Below, in pieces: positions 27,305 through 34,564 of a stretch of DNA of 64,000 bases. The position numbers were made by a program, and so were the translations under genes. Every line of letters begins with the position of its first letter. Position 1 is the first letter of the stretch. The stretch covers positions 310,001 through 374,000 of the forward strand of contig NZ_CP013188.1 of the NCBI RefSeq assembly GCF_001444405.1, in the 5' to 3' direction. A model generated the notes under the pieces. That model made no database searches and had not been told where the DNA came from. It saw only the letters and a list, made by a program, of their open reading frames with translations. The stretch comes from Pseudoalteromonas phenolica. Lineage in GTDB: Bacteria; Pseudomonadota; Gammaproteobacteria; Enterobacterales; Alteromonadaceae.

Positions 27305-28210
27305 ATGGATCTCAAACAGTTTGACCTCAATTTATTACTGCTGTTCGATAAGCTTTATAAATATCGGTCGGTCTCAAAGGCAGCAGAGTCGTTATATTTA
27401 AGTCAGTCTGCGTTTAGTCATGGCTTAGCAAGGCTCCGAAAACGTCTAGACGACCCTTTATTTATTCGAGTGAATAATCAAATGCAGGCGACTGAAAGAG
27501 CTGAACAATTAGCCTTGTATGTAAAGCAAGCCTTGCCGTTACTAGAGCTAGGCTTAGGTCAAGCAAGCGGGTTTGACGCAAGCCACAGTGAGAAAACATT
27601 CCGTATCGCCGCGACCGATTACACTGAGTTTTGTTTTTTGCCTAAATTAACTCGGCACTTTGCCAAACAAGCGCCGCATATTCAGATTGAGATCTTGCCA
27701 GCCAGTCCTTTACCAATTAAAGAGCAGTTGGAGCAGCGAAACTTAGATTTCGTGTTGGGCTTTCAGCATGACGAACACCCGCAAGCAGGTGTGGAACAGC
27801 TTGCGTGGTTCAGCGACAGTTACAGTACCTTAGTGTGTAAAGCGCACCCGAGAATAAAAAAAGCCTTGTCTTTTGAGCAATTTTTACAGGAACAACATAT
27901 ACGCATCGCATCTTGGGGAGAGTCACAAGGTATTGTCGACCAAGTATTAGCGAATTTAGGTCATACGCGTCATGTTGCGTGTCAGCAAACCAGTGTACTT
28001 GTAGCCCCGCACCTATTGGCAGGCAGCGAGTATTTATTAACTTTGCCGACCCAAGTTGCCAAACAAGTACAGCAAGGACAGAAACTAACACGACTTCCAC
28101 CACCAATCACGGTGCCTGACTATCATTTACAGCTTTATTGGCACCCTTTAAAAGCCAGTAACCAGGCCAATAGATGGTTTGTAGAGCAAGTTAAAGGCCT
28201 GTTTTTATAG
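27305..28210 (+). CDS. LysR family transcriptional regulator
   Basis: The 301-residue regulator has the N-terminal winged helix-turn-helix (residues about 5-63: S-V-S-K-A-A-E-S-L-Y-L-S-Q-S-A-F-S-H) and a substrate-binding effector domain from about residue 92. The N-L-L-L-L-F-D-K-L opening and the F-x-P-x-L-T sequence in the effector domain resemble the NodD/YbeF-type branch. Divergent to the SSAT-like GNAT gene, a classical arrangement for regulator and target. The VWA gene downstream is separated by a hairpin. Confidence 0.88.
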   Translation: MDLKQFDLNLLLLFDKLYKYRSVSKAAESLYLSQSAFSHGLARLRKRLDDPLFIRVNNQMQATERAEQLALYVKQALPLLELGLGQASGFDASHSEKTFRIAATDYTEFCFLPKLTRHFAKQAPHIQIEILPASPLPIKEQLEQRNLDFVLGFQHDEHPQAGVEQLAWFSDSYSTLVCKAHPRIKKALSFEQFLQEQHIRIASWGESQGIVDQVLANLGHTRHVACQQTSVLVAPHLLAGSEYLLTLPTQVAKQVQQGQKLTRLPPPITVPDYHLQLYWHPLKASNQANRWFVEQVKGLFL

Positions 28211-28233
28211 GCCTAATCAAAACAGAAAAAGCT

Positions 28234-28265
28234 GGGGTGAAAAAACTTTAAAAATATTTCACCCC
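28234..28265 (+). terminator. Hairpin between the LysR and VWA genes
   Basis: A GGGGTGAAA/TTTCACCCC stem encloses an A-rich loop of about 15 bases. It separates the regulator gene from the VWA operon. Confidence 0.5.
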
Positions 28266-28320
28266 CTAATTCATAGTCGTCCGTTTATAGCAGTAAACCT
28301 TCTATAAAAAGAGACTGAAT

Positions 28321-30051
28321 ATGAAAACCAACAAAACTTTAATTGCATTAACCCTTGGCGCTTTGTTTAGTTCTTTGTTAATCACTGGCTGCTCGAACCA
28401 AGACAACAAGAGTGAACAAACGGCGCAAAAAAACCAAGAAAAAGCACAACAAGAACGTAAATCAGATCAAGAAGCCGTAGAAAAAATTATGGTGACGGGG
28501 AGTCGGATTACAGAGGTAGAAGGCGATGGCGCAGCAGTGGGTACTGCGGTTGAATATATGCAGATTGGTCAACCACAGCCTTTAATGGCCCCGCCTGCAA
28601 TGCGAAAAAGAATTGCACCGCCAGCCCCTGAGTTTTTTGCTCATCCTGAGGATCGCGATAATTACCTGCCGAGCGACAGCAATGGGGTATTTCAAGCCGC
28701 AACCACGCCTTTATCGACCTTTTCAGTGGATGTAGACACGGGCAGCTACGCCAATATTCGCAGCTATTTAAGTATGGGGCAATTGCCACCGACTGATGCT
28801 GTACGTGAAGAAGCCTTTATTAATTACTTTGATTACAACTACAACGTGCCAGAAGACAAATCGCAGCCGTTTGCGACTTTTACAGAGTTGGCCCCAGCCC
28901 CTTGGAATGATGAACGCCATATTTTGCGTATTGGCCTGCAAGGTTATGACTTACCGGCAAGTGAAAGAAAACCATCGAATCTAGTGTTTTTAGTGGACGT
29001 GTCGGGGTCGATGCACGACAAAAATAAACTGCCTTTATTGGTGCAAAGCCTAACCATGATGGTAAAGCAGTTATCAGCCCGCGATACCGTGAGTTTAGTG
29101 ACTTATGCCGGTAATGTGCAGGTAGTGTTAAGTCCTACTAAAGGCAAAGAAAAGCAAACCATCATAAATGCCTTAAAAGAGCTCAAAGCAGGGGGCGGCA
29201 CGCATGGTGAGAGTGGTATCAAAATGGCTTATCAAGAAGCGAAAAAGGCGTTTATTAAGGGCGGTGTTAATCGGGTGATTTTAGCCACTGATGGTGACTT
29301 TAATGTTGGCACCACAAGCATAGATGCGTTAAAAGACTTGATCGCAGAGGAGCGCAAGCAAGGTATTTCGTTAACTACATTAGGCTTTGGGCGAGGCAAT
29401 TACAATGACGCCATGATGGAGCAATTAGCCAACATAGGTGATGGTAATCACGCTTATATTGATACTCTTCATGAAGCACAAAAAGTCTTGTTAAGACAGA
29501 TGAGTGGCACACTGCAAAGCATCGCCAATGATGTCAAAATTCAACTTGAGTTTAACCCCGCTCAGGTTAAAGAATATCGTCTGATCGGTTATCAAAATCG
29601 CTTATTAAAAGACGAATACTTTAATAACGATAAAGTCGATGCCGGTGAAATTGGGGTAGGCCATACCGTAACTGCATTGTACGAAGTGACTTTAGCAGGT
29701 AATAAAGGGCAAGTAGATGAACTGCGTTACCAGCAAAAGAAAATGGTCAATACCAGTGATGAATTACTTCATGTGAAAATTCGTTATAAATTACCGGGCG
29801 ACACTGAGAGTAAACTGATCAGCCAAGTGGTCAATAAACAGCAGGTGTTACCAGACTTTAATAGCGCCAGCTCCGACTTTAAATTTGCAACCTCAGTGGC
29901 AGCATTTGCTCAAAAGCTAAAACACAGCCAGTACCTTGGTGACATGAACTATCAAGATATTGCCAATATTGCGCGCGCAAATAGAGGGGATGATCCGTTT
30001 AACTATCGCGGTGAATTTGTTAACTTGGTCGAATTGGCCAGTGCAATGTAA
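28321..30051 (+). CDS. VWA-domain lipoprotein, YfbK-like, with TonB-box-like motif
   Basis: The 576-residue product has a lipoprotein signal (I-T-G-C, Cys24), a charged Gln/Lys linker, then E-K-I-M-V-T-G-S-R-I at residues 54-63, which is like the TonB box opening of TonB-dependent receptors. A vWF-A-associated N-terminal domain (about 110-205) leads to the VWA domain, whose metal site (MIDAS) is D-V-S-G-S (226-230), and to a C-terminal DUF3520 domain (about 400-570). This build matches YfbK-type proteins. It should sit on a membrane facing the periplasm. It is the first gene of an operon with an ECF sigma factor 21 bp downstream. Confidence 0.88.
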   Translation: MKTNKTLIALTLGALFSSLLITGCSNQDNKSEQTAQKNQEKAQQERKSDQEAVEKIMVTGSRITEVEGDGAAVGTAVEYMQIGQPQPLMAPPAMRKRIAPPAPEFFAHPEDRDNYLPSDSNGVFQAATTPLSTFSVDVDTGSYANIRSYLSMGQLPPTDAVREEAFINYFDYNYNVPEDKSQPFATFTELAPAPWNDERHILRIGLQGYDLPASERKPSNLVFLVDVSGSMHDKNKLPLLVQSLTMMVKQLSARDTVSLVTYAGNVQVVLSPTKGKEKQTIINALKELKAGGGTHGESGIKMAYQEAKKAFIKGGVNRVILATDGDFNVGTTSIDALKDLIAEERKQGISLTTLGFGRGNYNDAMMEQLANIGDGNHAYIDTLHEAQKVLLRQMSGTLQSIANDVKIQLEFNPAQVKEYRLIGYQNRLLKDEYFNNDKVDAGEIGVGHTVTALYEVTLAGNKGQVDELRYQQKKMVNTSDELLHVKIRYKLPGDTESKLISQVVNKQQVLPDFNSASSDFKFATSVAAFAQKLKHSQYLGDMNYQDIANIARANRGDDPFNYRGEFVNLVELASAM

Positions 30052-30072
30052 CACATAGAAACTCTAATATTT

Positions 30073-30708
30073 ATGACTCAAATCGCGCAATTACAATCAG
30101 ACACGGACGAAGCTCTGATGCTCAGCTATGGCAAAGGCAACCAAGCTGCCTTTGCCGAGTTATACGGCCGACATAAAGGGCCAATGTATCGTTATATATG
30201 TCGTCAATTGGGTGCAAAGCATCAGGCTAAAGCTCAAGAGCTATTTCAAGAAGTGTGGCTTAGAGTCATCGATAATCGGGCCAGTTATACGGTTGAGGCT
30301 AAGTTCAGCACTTGGCTTTACCGCATCGCCCATAATTTGTTGATTGATGAACACAGAAAACACACCGCGCGCGGTGAGCATCTAACGCTTGTTGATGAGG
30401 CGCTTAATAGTAACGATAGTGCGTCACCTGAAGTGCTAAATTCAAGCCAAGACAATCACGAAAGCGAGATACATAATGACTTTTTGCAACGGGCGATTAA
30501 ACACTGTGTTGAGTTACTGGTACCACAGCAAAGAGACGCATTTTTGTTGCGCCATGAAGCAGGATTTAGCGCAAGCCAAGTATGCGAAATTGTTGAGGCA
30601 AAACCCGAAACCGTGAAAACGCGATTACGTTATGCCATGTCACAGCTACGAGATTGTTTGCATCGTAAAGTAGACGCATCAGAAACAGGAGGCACACGGC
30701 AAGCATGA
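30073..30708 (+). CDS. ECF RNA polymerase sigma factor
   Basis: The 211-residue protein is an extracytoplasmic-function sigma-70 factor. Region 2 reads F-A-E-L-Y, Q-E-L-F-Q-E-V-W-L-R-V and F-S-T-W-L-Y-R-I-A-H-N; region 4 (about 150-195) has Q-R-D-A-F-L-L-R and P-E-T-V-K-T-R-L-R-Y-A. It lies 21 bp after the VWA gene and its last codons overlap the next gene in an ATGA junction, so sigma and anti-sigma are translationally coupled. It probably drives envelope-response genes, perhaps its own operon. Confidence 0.9.
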   Translation: MTQIAQLQSDTDEALMLSYGKGNQAAFAELYGRHKGPMYRYICRQLGAKHQAKAQELFQEVWLRVIDNRASYTVEAKFSTWLYRIAHNLLIDEHRKHTARGEHLTLVDEALNSNDSASPEVLNSSQDNHESEIHNDFLQRAIKHCVELLVPQQRDAFLLRHEAGFSASQVCEIVEAKPETVKTRLRYAMSQLRDCLHRKVDASETGGTRQA

Positions 30709-31430
30709 ATAAGCAATCTAGTGATGACGAACTCATTAAGCTTTATCAGCAAAATAACGATGCAATGCCGCCTAAACATATCGATGACGCTATTTTAGCG
30801 CGTGCAGCAGATGCCGTTAATGGTGAAAATAGAAGTATCGATAACGTAGGTTTAGAGAGTAAAGCGCGAGCGCGAAAAGCAACAAAAACCTCAAGCAGGT
30901 GGTGGCAATATTCAGGGCTCGCAGCCGCCATCGTCACCGTTGCCGTGTTAGCACCTTGGCAGTATTACCAAGATCCTATGTTAGTTTCAGTTGAATCAGT
31001 TGAAGTGCCTGCGATGCCAAAAGCGAAGCAAGCACAAGAAAGCACATCACAAATTGAGCGAGTAGAAATACTAGCTGAAGACGTGCAAATGGAACGAATA
31101 GAAGTCACTGGCGCGAGAATTGGGCGCGCAGTGCCAGAGCAAAAAGCGCGAGCTGTTCAGGCTGTCTCACCAGTTATGTATGGCATTAATTTGTCTGAGC
31201 CAAATGCTAAGCCAAACGGCAAGTTTAAAGATATTTTGGCAAAGCTAGAAAACAAAGATGAAGCAGGTGCCCAAAGCGCATTAATTAAGCTACTTAAAGA
31301 GAAGCCTGAATATCATGATGATATTCCAGAGCCATTAGAAGACTTATATCAAGCGCTTTTAAAAAGTGGCAAAATTGAGCGCCCAGAAACGTCGTCAAAA
31401 TCAGACGATAAATCGAAAGATAAGAATTAA
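30705..31430 (+). CDS. Anti-sigma-like membrane protein with TonB-box-like motif
   Basis: The 241-residue protein has a cytoplasmic N-terminus (1-64, opening D-D-E-L-I-K-L-Y), one membrane helix (about 69-86) and a periplasmic C-terminal part. Overlapping the sigma gene by 4 bp and having this topology, it is very likely the cognate anti-sigma factor, though no canonical zinc (ZAS) motif is present. Its periplasmic part carries M-E-R-I-E-V-T-G-A-R-I at 129-139, closely matching the motif in the VWA lipoprotein. A tail after residue 165 looks like a small helical repeat (K-L-E-N-K-D-E-A-G-A-Q). Not recognised by family beyond this. Confidence 0.75.
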   Translation: MNKQSSDDELIKLYQQNNDAMPPKHIDDAILARAADAVNGENRSIDNVGLESKARARKATKTSSRWWQYSGLAAAIVTVAVLAPWQYYQDPMLVSVESVEVPAMPKAKQAQESTSQIERVEILAEDVQMERIEVTGARIGRAVPEQKARAVQAVSPVMYGINLSEPNAKPNGKFKDILAKLENKDEAGAQSALIKLLKEKPEYHDDIPEPLEDLYQALLKSGKIERPETSSKSDDKSKDKN

Positions 31431-31458
31431 AGATTGTGGTTTTAATCGAAGAACAAAT

Positions 31459-31890
31459 ATGTACGAAATTAAACAAGGTCAACTCAGCGATATTCTGGCT
31501 ATAGAAATCAATATTCCTGAGTTTGGCACACCAAAAACGCTAGAAATCATAAAGCAAAGGCTAGCAGATAAATCCTATTTACTGCTGGTGGCTTATCACA
31601 ACGAGCAACCTGTGGGATATAAATTGGGTTATGCGCTGAGTGACACGGTTTTTTATAGCTGGTTAGGTGCAGTAATGCCTGAGCATAGAGGGCATGGTCT
31701 CGCACAGAAAATGCTCAACGAGCAAGAAACTTGGTTAAAAGCGCAAAATTATAAAGCGGTACAGGTTAAAACCATGAACCGCTTTCGAGCTATGCTCGCC
31801 ATGTTAGTGAAAAACCATTACCACATCATTGATATTGAGTCGGGTGATACGTCACTCGACAACAAGATACGCTTTGAGAAAGTGTTTTAA
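31459..31890 (+). CDS. GNAT family N-acetyltransferase
   Basis: The start M-Y-E-I-K-Q-G at 31459 gives 143 residues; the frame is open 31 codons further upstream into the anti-sigma gene, which I reject because the acetyltransferase fold starts here. Motif A is H-R-G-H-G-L-A-Q-K-M-L, preceded by W-L-G-A-V-M-P; the C-terminal R-F-R-A-M-L-A-M-L-V-K-N-H-Y stretch fits a known GNAT subgroup. It lies 28 bp after the anti-sigma gene and could be cotranscribed. The substrate is unknown. Confidence 0.75.
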   Translation: MYEIKQGQLSDILAIEINIPEFGTPKTLEIIKQRLADKSYLLLVAYHNEQPVGYKLGYALSDTVFYSWLGAVMPEHRGHGLAQKMLNEQETWLKAQNYKAVQVKTMNRFRAMLAMLVKNHYHIIDIESGDTSLDNKIRFEKVF

Positions 31891-31960
31891 TCTTTACCGA
31901 CTCGAACACTGTCTTCTAAGTTAAAAATCCAGATAAAAAGCTAAAAGGAAAGTAAAAACA

Positions 31961-32581
31961 ATGCGGTTTATTTATGTGGTCGACCCCATGTGCGCTTGGT
32001 GTTATGGCTTTGCGCCTGAGCTTGCGGCATTTTTAAAGCAGCACCCAGAGATTAAAGTTGACTGGATCATGGGCGGGCTCGCCCCTGATAACGACCAACC
32101 AATGGATGAAAGCTTGCGCACTGCAATTGCCAGCTACTGGCAGCAAATTGAACAACGCACGCAAGTGAGCTTTAATCATGATTACTGGCAGTTAAACACC
32201 CCATATCGCTCTACCTATCCGGCGTGTCGCGCCGTGATAGCAGCAGAAACCTTAAGCCCCAACAGTGCAGAGCTCATGGTTAAAGCCATTCAATCTGCGT
32301 ATTACCAAAAAGCACAAAACCCGTCTTTACAACAAACACTTGTTGAATGTGCGTTAAGCTTAGGTTTGGATGGTGCTGAGTTTGAAAAAGTGTTGTTATC
32401 CGCTGAAACTGAAAGTCAGTTACAGCAGCATTTGGGTTTGGTTCAACAGCTCAGAGTGAGTGGTTTTCCGGCGTTGTTTTATGTGAATGATAATAATGAA
32501 GCGTTTGCTTTGGCGTTGGGGTTTTGTGAGGTAGGGGATTTAGAAGAGAGATTTGATAAGTGCAAAAACAACATTGCATAG
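31961..32581 (+). CDS. DsbA-family thioredoxin-fold protein, cytoplasmic
   Basis: The 206-residue protein has C-A-W-C at residues 11-14, followed by Y-G-F-A-P-E, and the cis-Pro block S-G-F-P-A-L (Pro170). The inserted helical domain is that of the DsbA superfamily. There is no signal peptide, so unlike DsbA it should act in the cytoplasm, as do FrnE-like or chromene-carboxylate-isomerase-like members. A thiol-disulfide or glutathione-linked reaction is likely; partner not seen. Single gene followed by palindromic repeats. Confidence 0.8.
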   Translation: MRFIYVVDPMCAWCYGFAPELAAFLKQHPEIKVDWIMGGLAPDNDQPMDESLRTAIASYWQQIEQRTQVSFNHDYWQLNTPYRSTYPACRAVIAAETLSPNSAELMVKAIQSAYYQKAQNPSLQQTLVECALSLGLDGAEFEKVLLSAETESQLQQHLGLVQQLRVSGFPALFYVNDNNEAFALALGFCEVGDLEERFDKCKNNIA

Positions 32582-32597
32582 CAAGGTGAGTTTTCGT

Positions 32598-32627
32598 GTG
32601 TAGGTCGCGCTAAAGCACGACCTACAC
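32598..32627. repeat. 30-bp palindrome GTGTAGGTCG ... CGACCTACAC
   Basis: The arms GTGTAGGTCG and CGACCTACAC match perfectly, and the central GCT-AA-AGC can pair too. It lies between the DsbA-family gene and the convergent phytase-family gene and could serve as a bidirectional terminator; related arms occur in the 26517-26707 cluster. Confidence 0.7.
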
Positions 32628-32671
32628 AAATACCGATAGAGTACTCCACAACAGTATTTAAAACTGCTCAT

Positions 32672-32718
32672 TTCACCTTGCGCAAAAATAACCTTGCTTC
32701 GCAACGTGTATTTTGCAC
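32672..32718 (-). repeat. Stop-adjacent palindromic repeat, copy 2
   Basis: On the minus strand it reads GTGCAAAATAC, ACGTTGC-GAA-GCAAGGT, TTATTTTTGCGCAA, GGTGAA. It begins one base after the stop codon of the phytase-family gene, in the same relation to its gene as copy 1. Confidence 0.8.
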
Positions 32719-32719
32719 G

Positions 32720-33832
32720 TTAATCCTTAACCTCAAACAACAACACCTGATTCAATTGCGGGCCATGCACATTAAAATTATTATCCGCCACCATCAGCAA
32801 ACTACGATTACCATTCGCTAATGTCGGGCCAAACGTTAAACCCTCCAAGTTATCAATCTGCTTCGAACCTAACTTGTCAGTGATTGTTGCTAAATCTAAT
32901 ACCAAGGTTTTCTTCGCGGCTTTAAACGACTGGTTTTTTAAAGAAGTAATGTTCGATGTATCAGTTGCGTGGTGTGTATCGATTAAGTAAATACTCACAT
33001 TATTGCCACCGTCTTTTAACCCTGAAGTATAAGAGCGCTCCATGGTTAAAAAGTGGTGTTCGCTGATTTGTAAGATCTCAACTAAACCTGTGGTACGGAA
33101 TGCATCGGGTTTAGCGCCTTTGCGGTCTACCAGTGGTTCAACATAATAGGCGAACTGTTTTTGCATTTGCTTGCTGGCAAAATCAAAGTGTGAAATACGC
33201 ACCATGCTGCCGTGTTTTAAGGTAGCTTCTTCACCATCTTGCTTTAGCGCACCTTCCATCGACACCCAAATACCTTTACCCGACATATCGAGTGTCACAC
33301 CTTCAAACACCGCGTTATGAAGTGGGCCGGTGTTTTTGCCGATGTTAAACATGCTTGGTAGCGTAAAAATAGTTTGAGTTTGGTCTATGTCACCTTCGAG
33401 TGATTGCATAAAAATGGCTGGCGGCTTGTTGTATTTCACACTGCCTTCACTGGTCCAAACGATACTGTTTTGCTTAGGGGCAGGAATTAAGCTTTCAGGG
33501 TCGACAACACGCTTGTTCGATTTATTGCCCATTAGCGGTAATGACTTTTCGAACGTAATATTGCTGATTTTCGTGTTTTCTATCTCAGTACCTTTGATAC
33601 TGATTTTGGCCTGAAAATAGCGTGGCTTTTCATAATCATCAGCAATCATTAAATACTTGTCGTTAACGAACTCAATACTCGATAAACCACCAACTTTATC
33701 ACCATCAACGCTCAGCTCTGCAGGGATTATGTATTCGTCGAGAAAGTTAAGTTTGATAGGGGCTGTGTGTGCAAAAGCATTTGTAGAAAGCGTTGCCGAT
33801 AACGCGAAAGCTGAAAATATTAAATTGCGCAT
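32720..33832 (-). CDS. Esterase-like activity of phytase family protein, exported
   Basis: The 370-residue protein has a signal peptide (1-21, ending A-F-A). The rest resembles the 'esterase-like activity of phytase' family (PF13449): G-G-L-S-S-I-E-F near the start, D-P-E-S-L-I-P, F-E-G-V-T-L-D and the late D-N-L-E-G-L-T-F-G-P, L-M-V-A-D-N-N-F stretch are typical beta-propeller signatures of the group. Substrate and even enzymatic activity are not firmly known for the family. It stands alone, with a repeat at its 3' end. Confidence 0.75.
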   Translation of the reverse strand: MRNLIFSAFALSATLSTNAFAHTAPIKLNFLDEYIIPAELSVDGDKVGGLSSIEFVNDKYLMIADDYEKPRYFQAKISIKGTEIENTKISNITFEKSLPLMGNKSNKRVVDPESLIPAPKQNSIVWTSEGSVKYNKPPAIFMQSLEGDIDQTQTIFTLPSMFNIGKNTGPLHNAVFEGVTLDMSGKGIWVSMEGALKQDGEEATLKHGSMVRISHFDFASKQMQKQFAYYVEPLVDRKGAKPDAFRTTGLVEILQISEHHFLTMERSYTSGLKDGGNNVSIYLIDTHHATDTSNITSLKNQSFKAAKKTLVLDLATITDKLGSKQIDNLEGLTFGPTLANGNRSLLMVADNNFNVHGPQLNQVLLFEVKD

Positions 33833-33990
33833 TGTTTTACAGTGTTGAATAAAAATCTAAACGACGAATATACGTGGCTGAAGTTCAGATTGCATCTTTT
33901 TTGGGTGAGGAGTGACAGAAACGCAGTTTTGCAACGCGAGGAAGTGGAGGCATGGTGCAGACAGAAACTTCAGGGGGAAATTTCTGAAAA

Positions 33991-34052
33991 AGGTTAAATT
34001 GAAGGCAGATTTCAAACCTGTCGTCATAAATGACGACCTACAGAGTAAACGC
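33991..34052 (+). repeat. Direct repeat, copy 1, with GTCGTCA hairpin
   Basis: The unit starts AGGTTAAATTGAAG and includes GTCGTCA-TAAA-TGACGAC, a 7-bp hairpin followed by CTACAG. The second copy is at 34448-34508, with only a few differences. Confidence 0.8.
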
Positions 34053-34275
34053 GGGATAAAGCAGCGGTTATCGAAATGTATTTTCTAGAGTTATTTGGTG
34101 ACAGATATTGCATTATGCAACTCTTTCTCAGAACAAACAGGCAACTCCTTTCCCCCTTCTATATCGCCTGAAAATAAGCAATTGATGAGTAATGTCAGCG
34201 CATGGATGCGCTACAAGGCTGGTTTAGTCCATGGATGGAAAGGTTAAAAGCCCATCAAAAGTTAGAATTGCTCAA

Positions 34276-34322
34276 TTCACCTTGCGCAAAAGTAACCTTG
34301 CTTCGCAACGTATATTTTGCAC
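34276..34322 (-). repeat. Palindromic repeat, copy 3
   Basis: The same unit as copies 1 and 2, in minus orientation, but not next to a recognisable stop codon. It is nearly identical to copy 2, with TATAC in place of TACAC. Confidence 0.75.
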
Positions 34323-34447
34323 CTTTATCAATTGCATTATTTGAAGAAAAAGCGAGATAGAGGGGCGCCGCGGGAGTCCAGAGCGAAGGTCGCACCCGAA
34401 CGCCCAGCGGCAGCCGCCCTTTGGTTGTCGTCGCCAATGCGACAAAG

Positions 34448-34508
34448 GGTTAAATTGAAGACAGATTTCAAACCTGTCGCCATAAATGACGACCTACAGA
34501 ATTAACCG
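34448..34508 (+). repeat. Direct repeat, copy 2
   Basis: It matches 33991-34052 over about 60 bp. One arm of the hairpin has changed to GTCGCCA, leaving one mispair in the stem. Confidence 0.8.
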
Positions 34509-34523
34509 CAGCTGTGGTCAAAA

Positions 34524-34564
34524 TTGCGCAAAAGTAACCTTGCTACGCAACGTGTATTTTGCAC
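34524..34564 (-). repeat. Stop-adjacent palindromic repeat, copy 4
   Basis: On the minus strand the unit begins within the stop codon of the TonB receptor (TAG-TGCAAAATAC) and ends TTGCGCAA; the GGTGAA tail is missing. Confidence 0.75.

Larger units (their letters stand above)
33833..34563. other. 731-bp gene-free region built from repeats
   Basis: No gene is convincing here. It holds a 62-bp direct repeat (33991-34052 and 34448-34508), two stop-type palindromic repeats (34276-34322 and 34524-34564) and a GC-rich patch at about 34365-34440, unlike the AT-rich DNA around it. The ORFs seen on both strands between 34255 and 34505 run through repeats in opposite senses and have no ribosome-binding site. 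Confidence 0.7.

Noticed and set aside
34255..34505. Two overlapping ORFs on opposite strands in the repeat island
   Set aside because: They cover palindromic and GC-rich repeat DNA, lack ribosome-binding sites and share no protein-like pattern.
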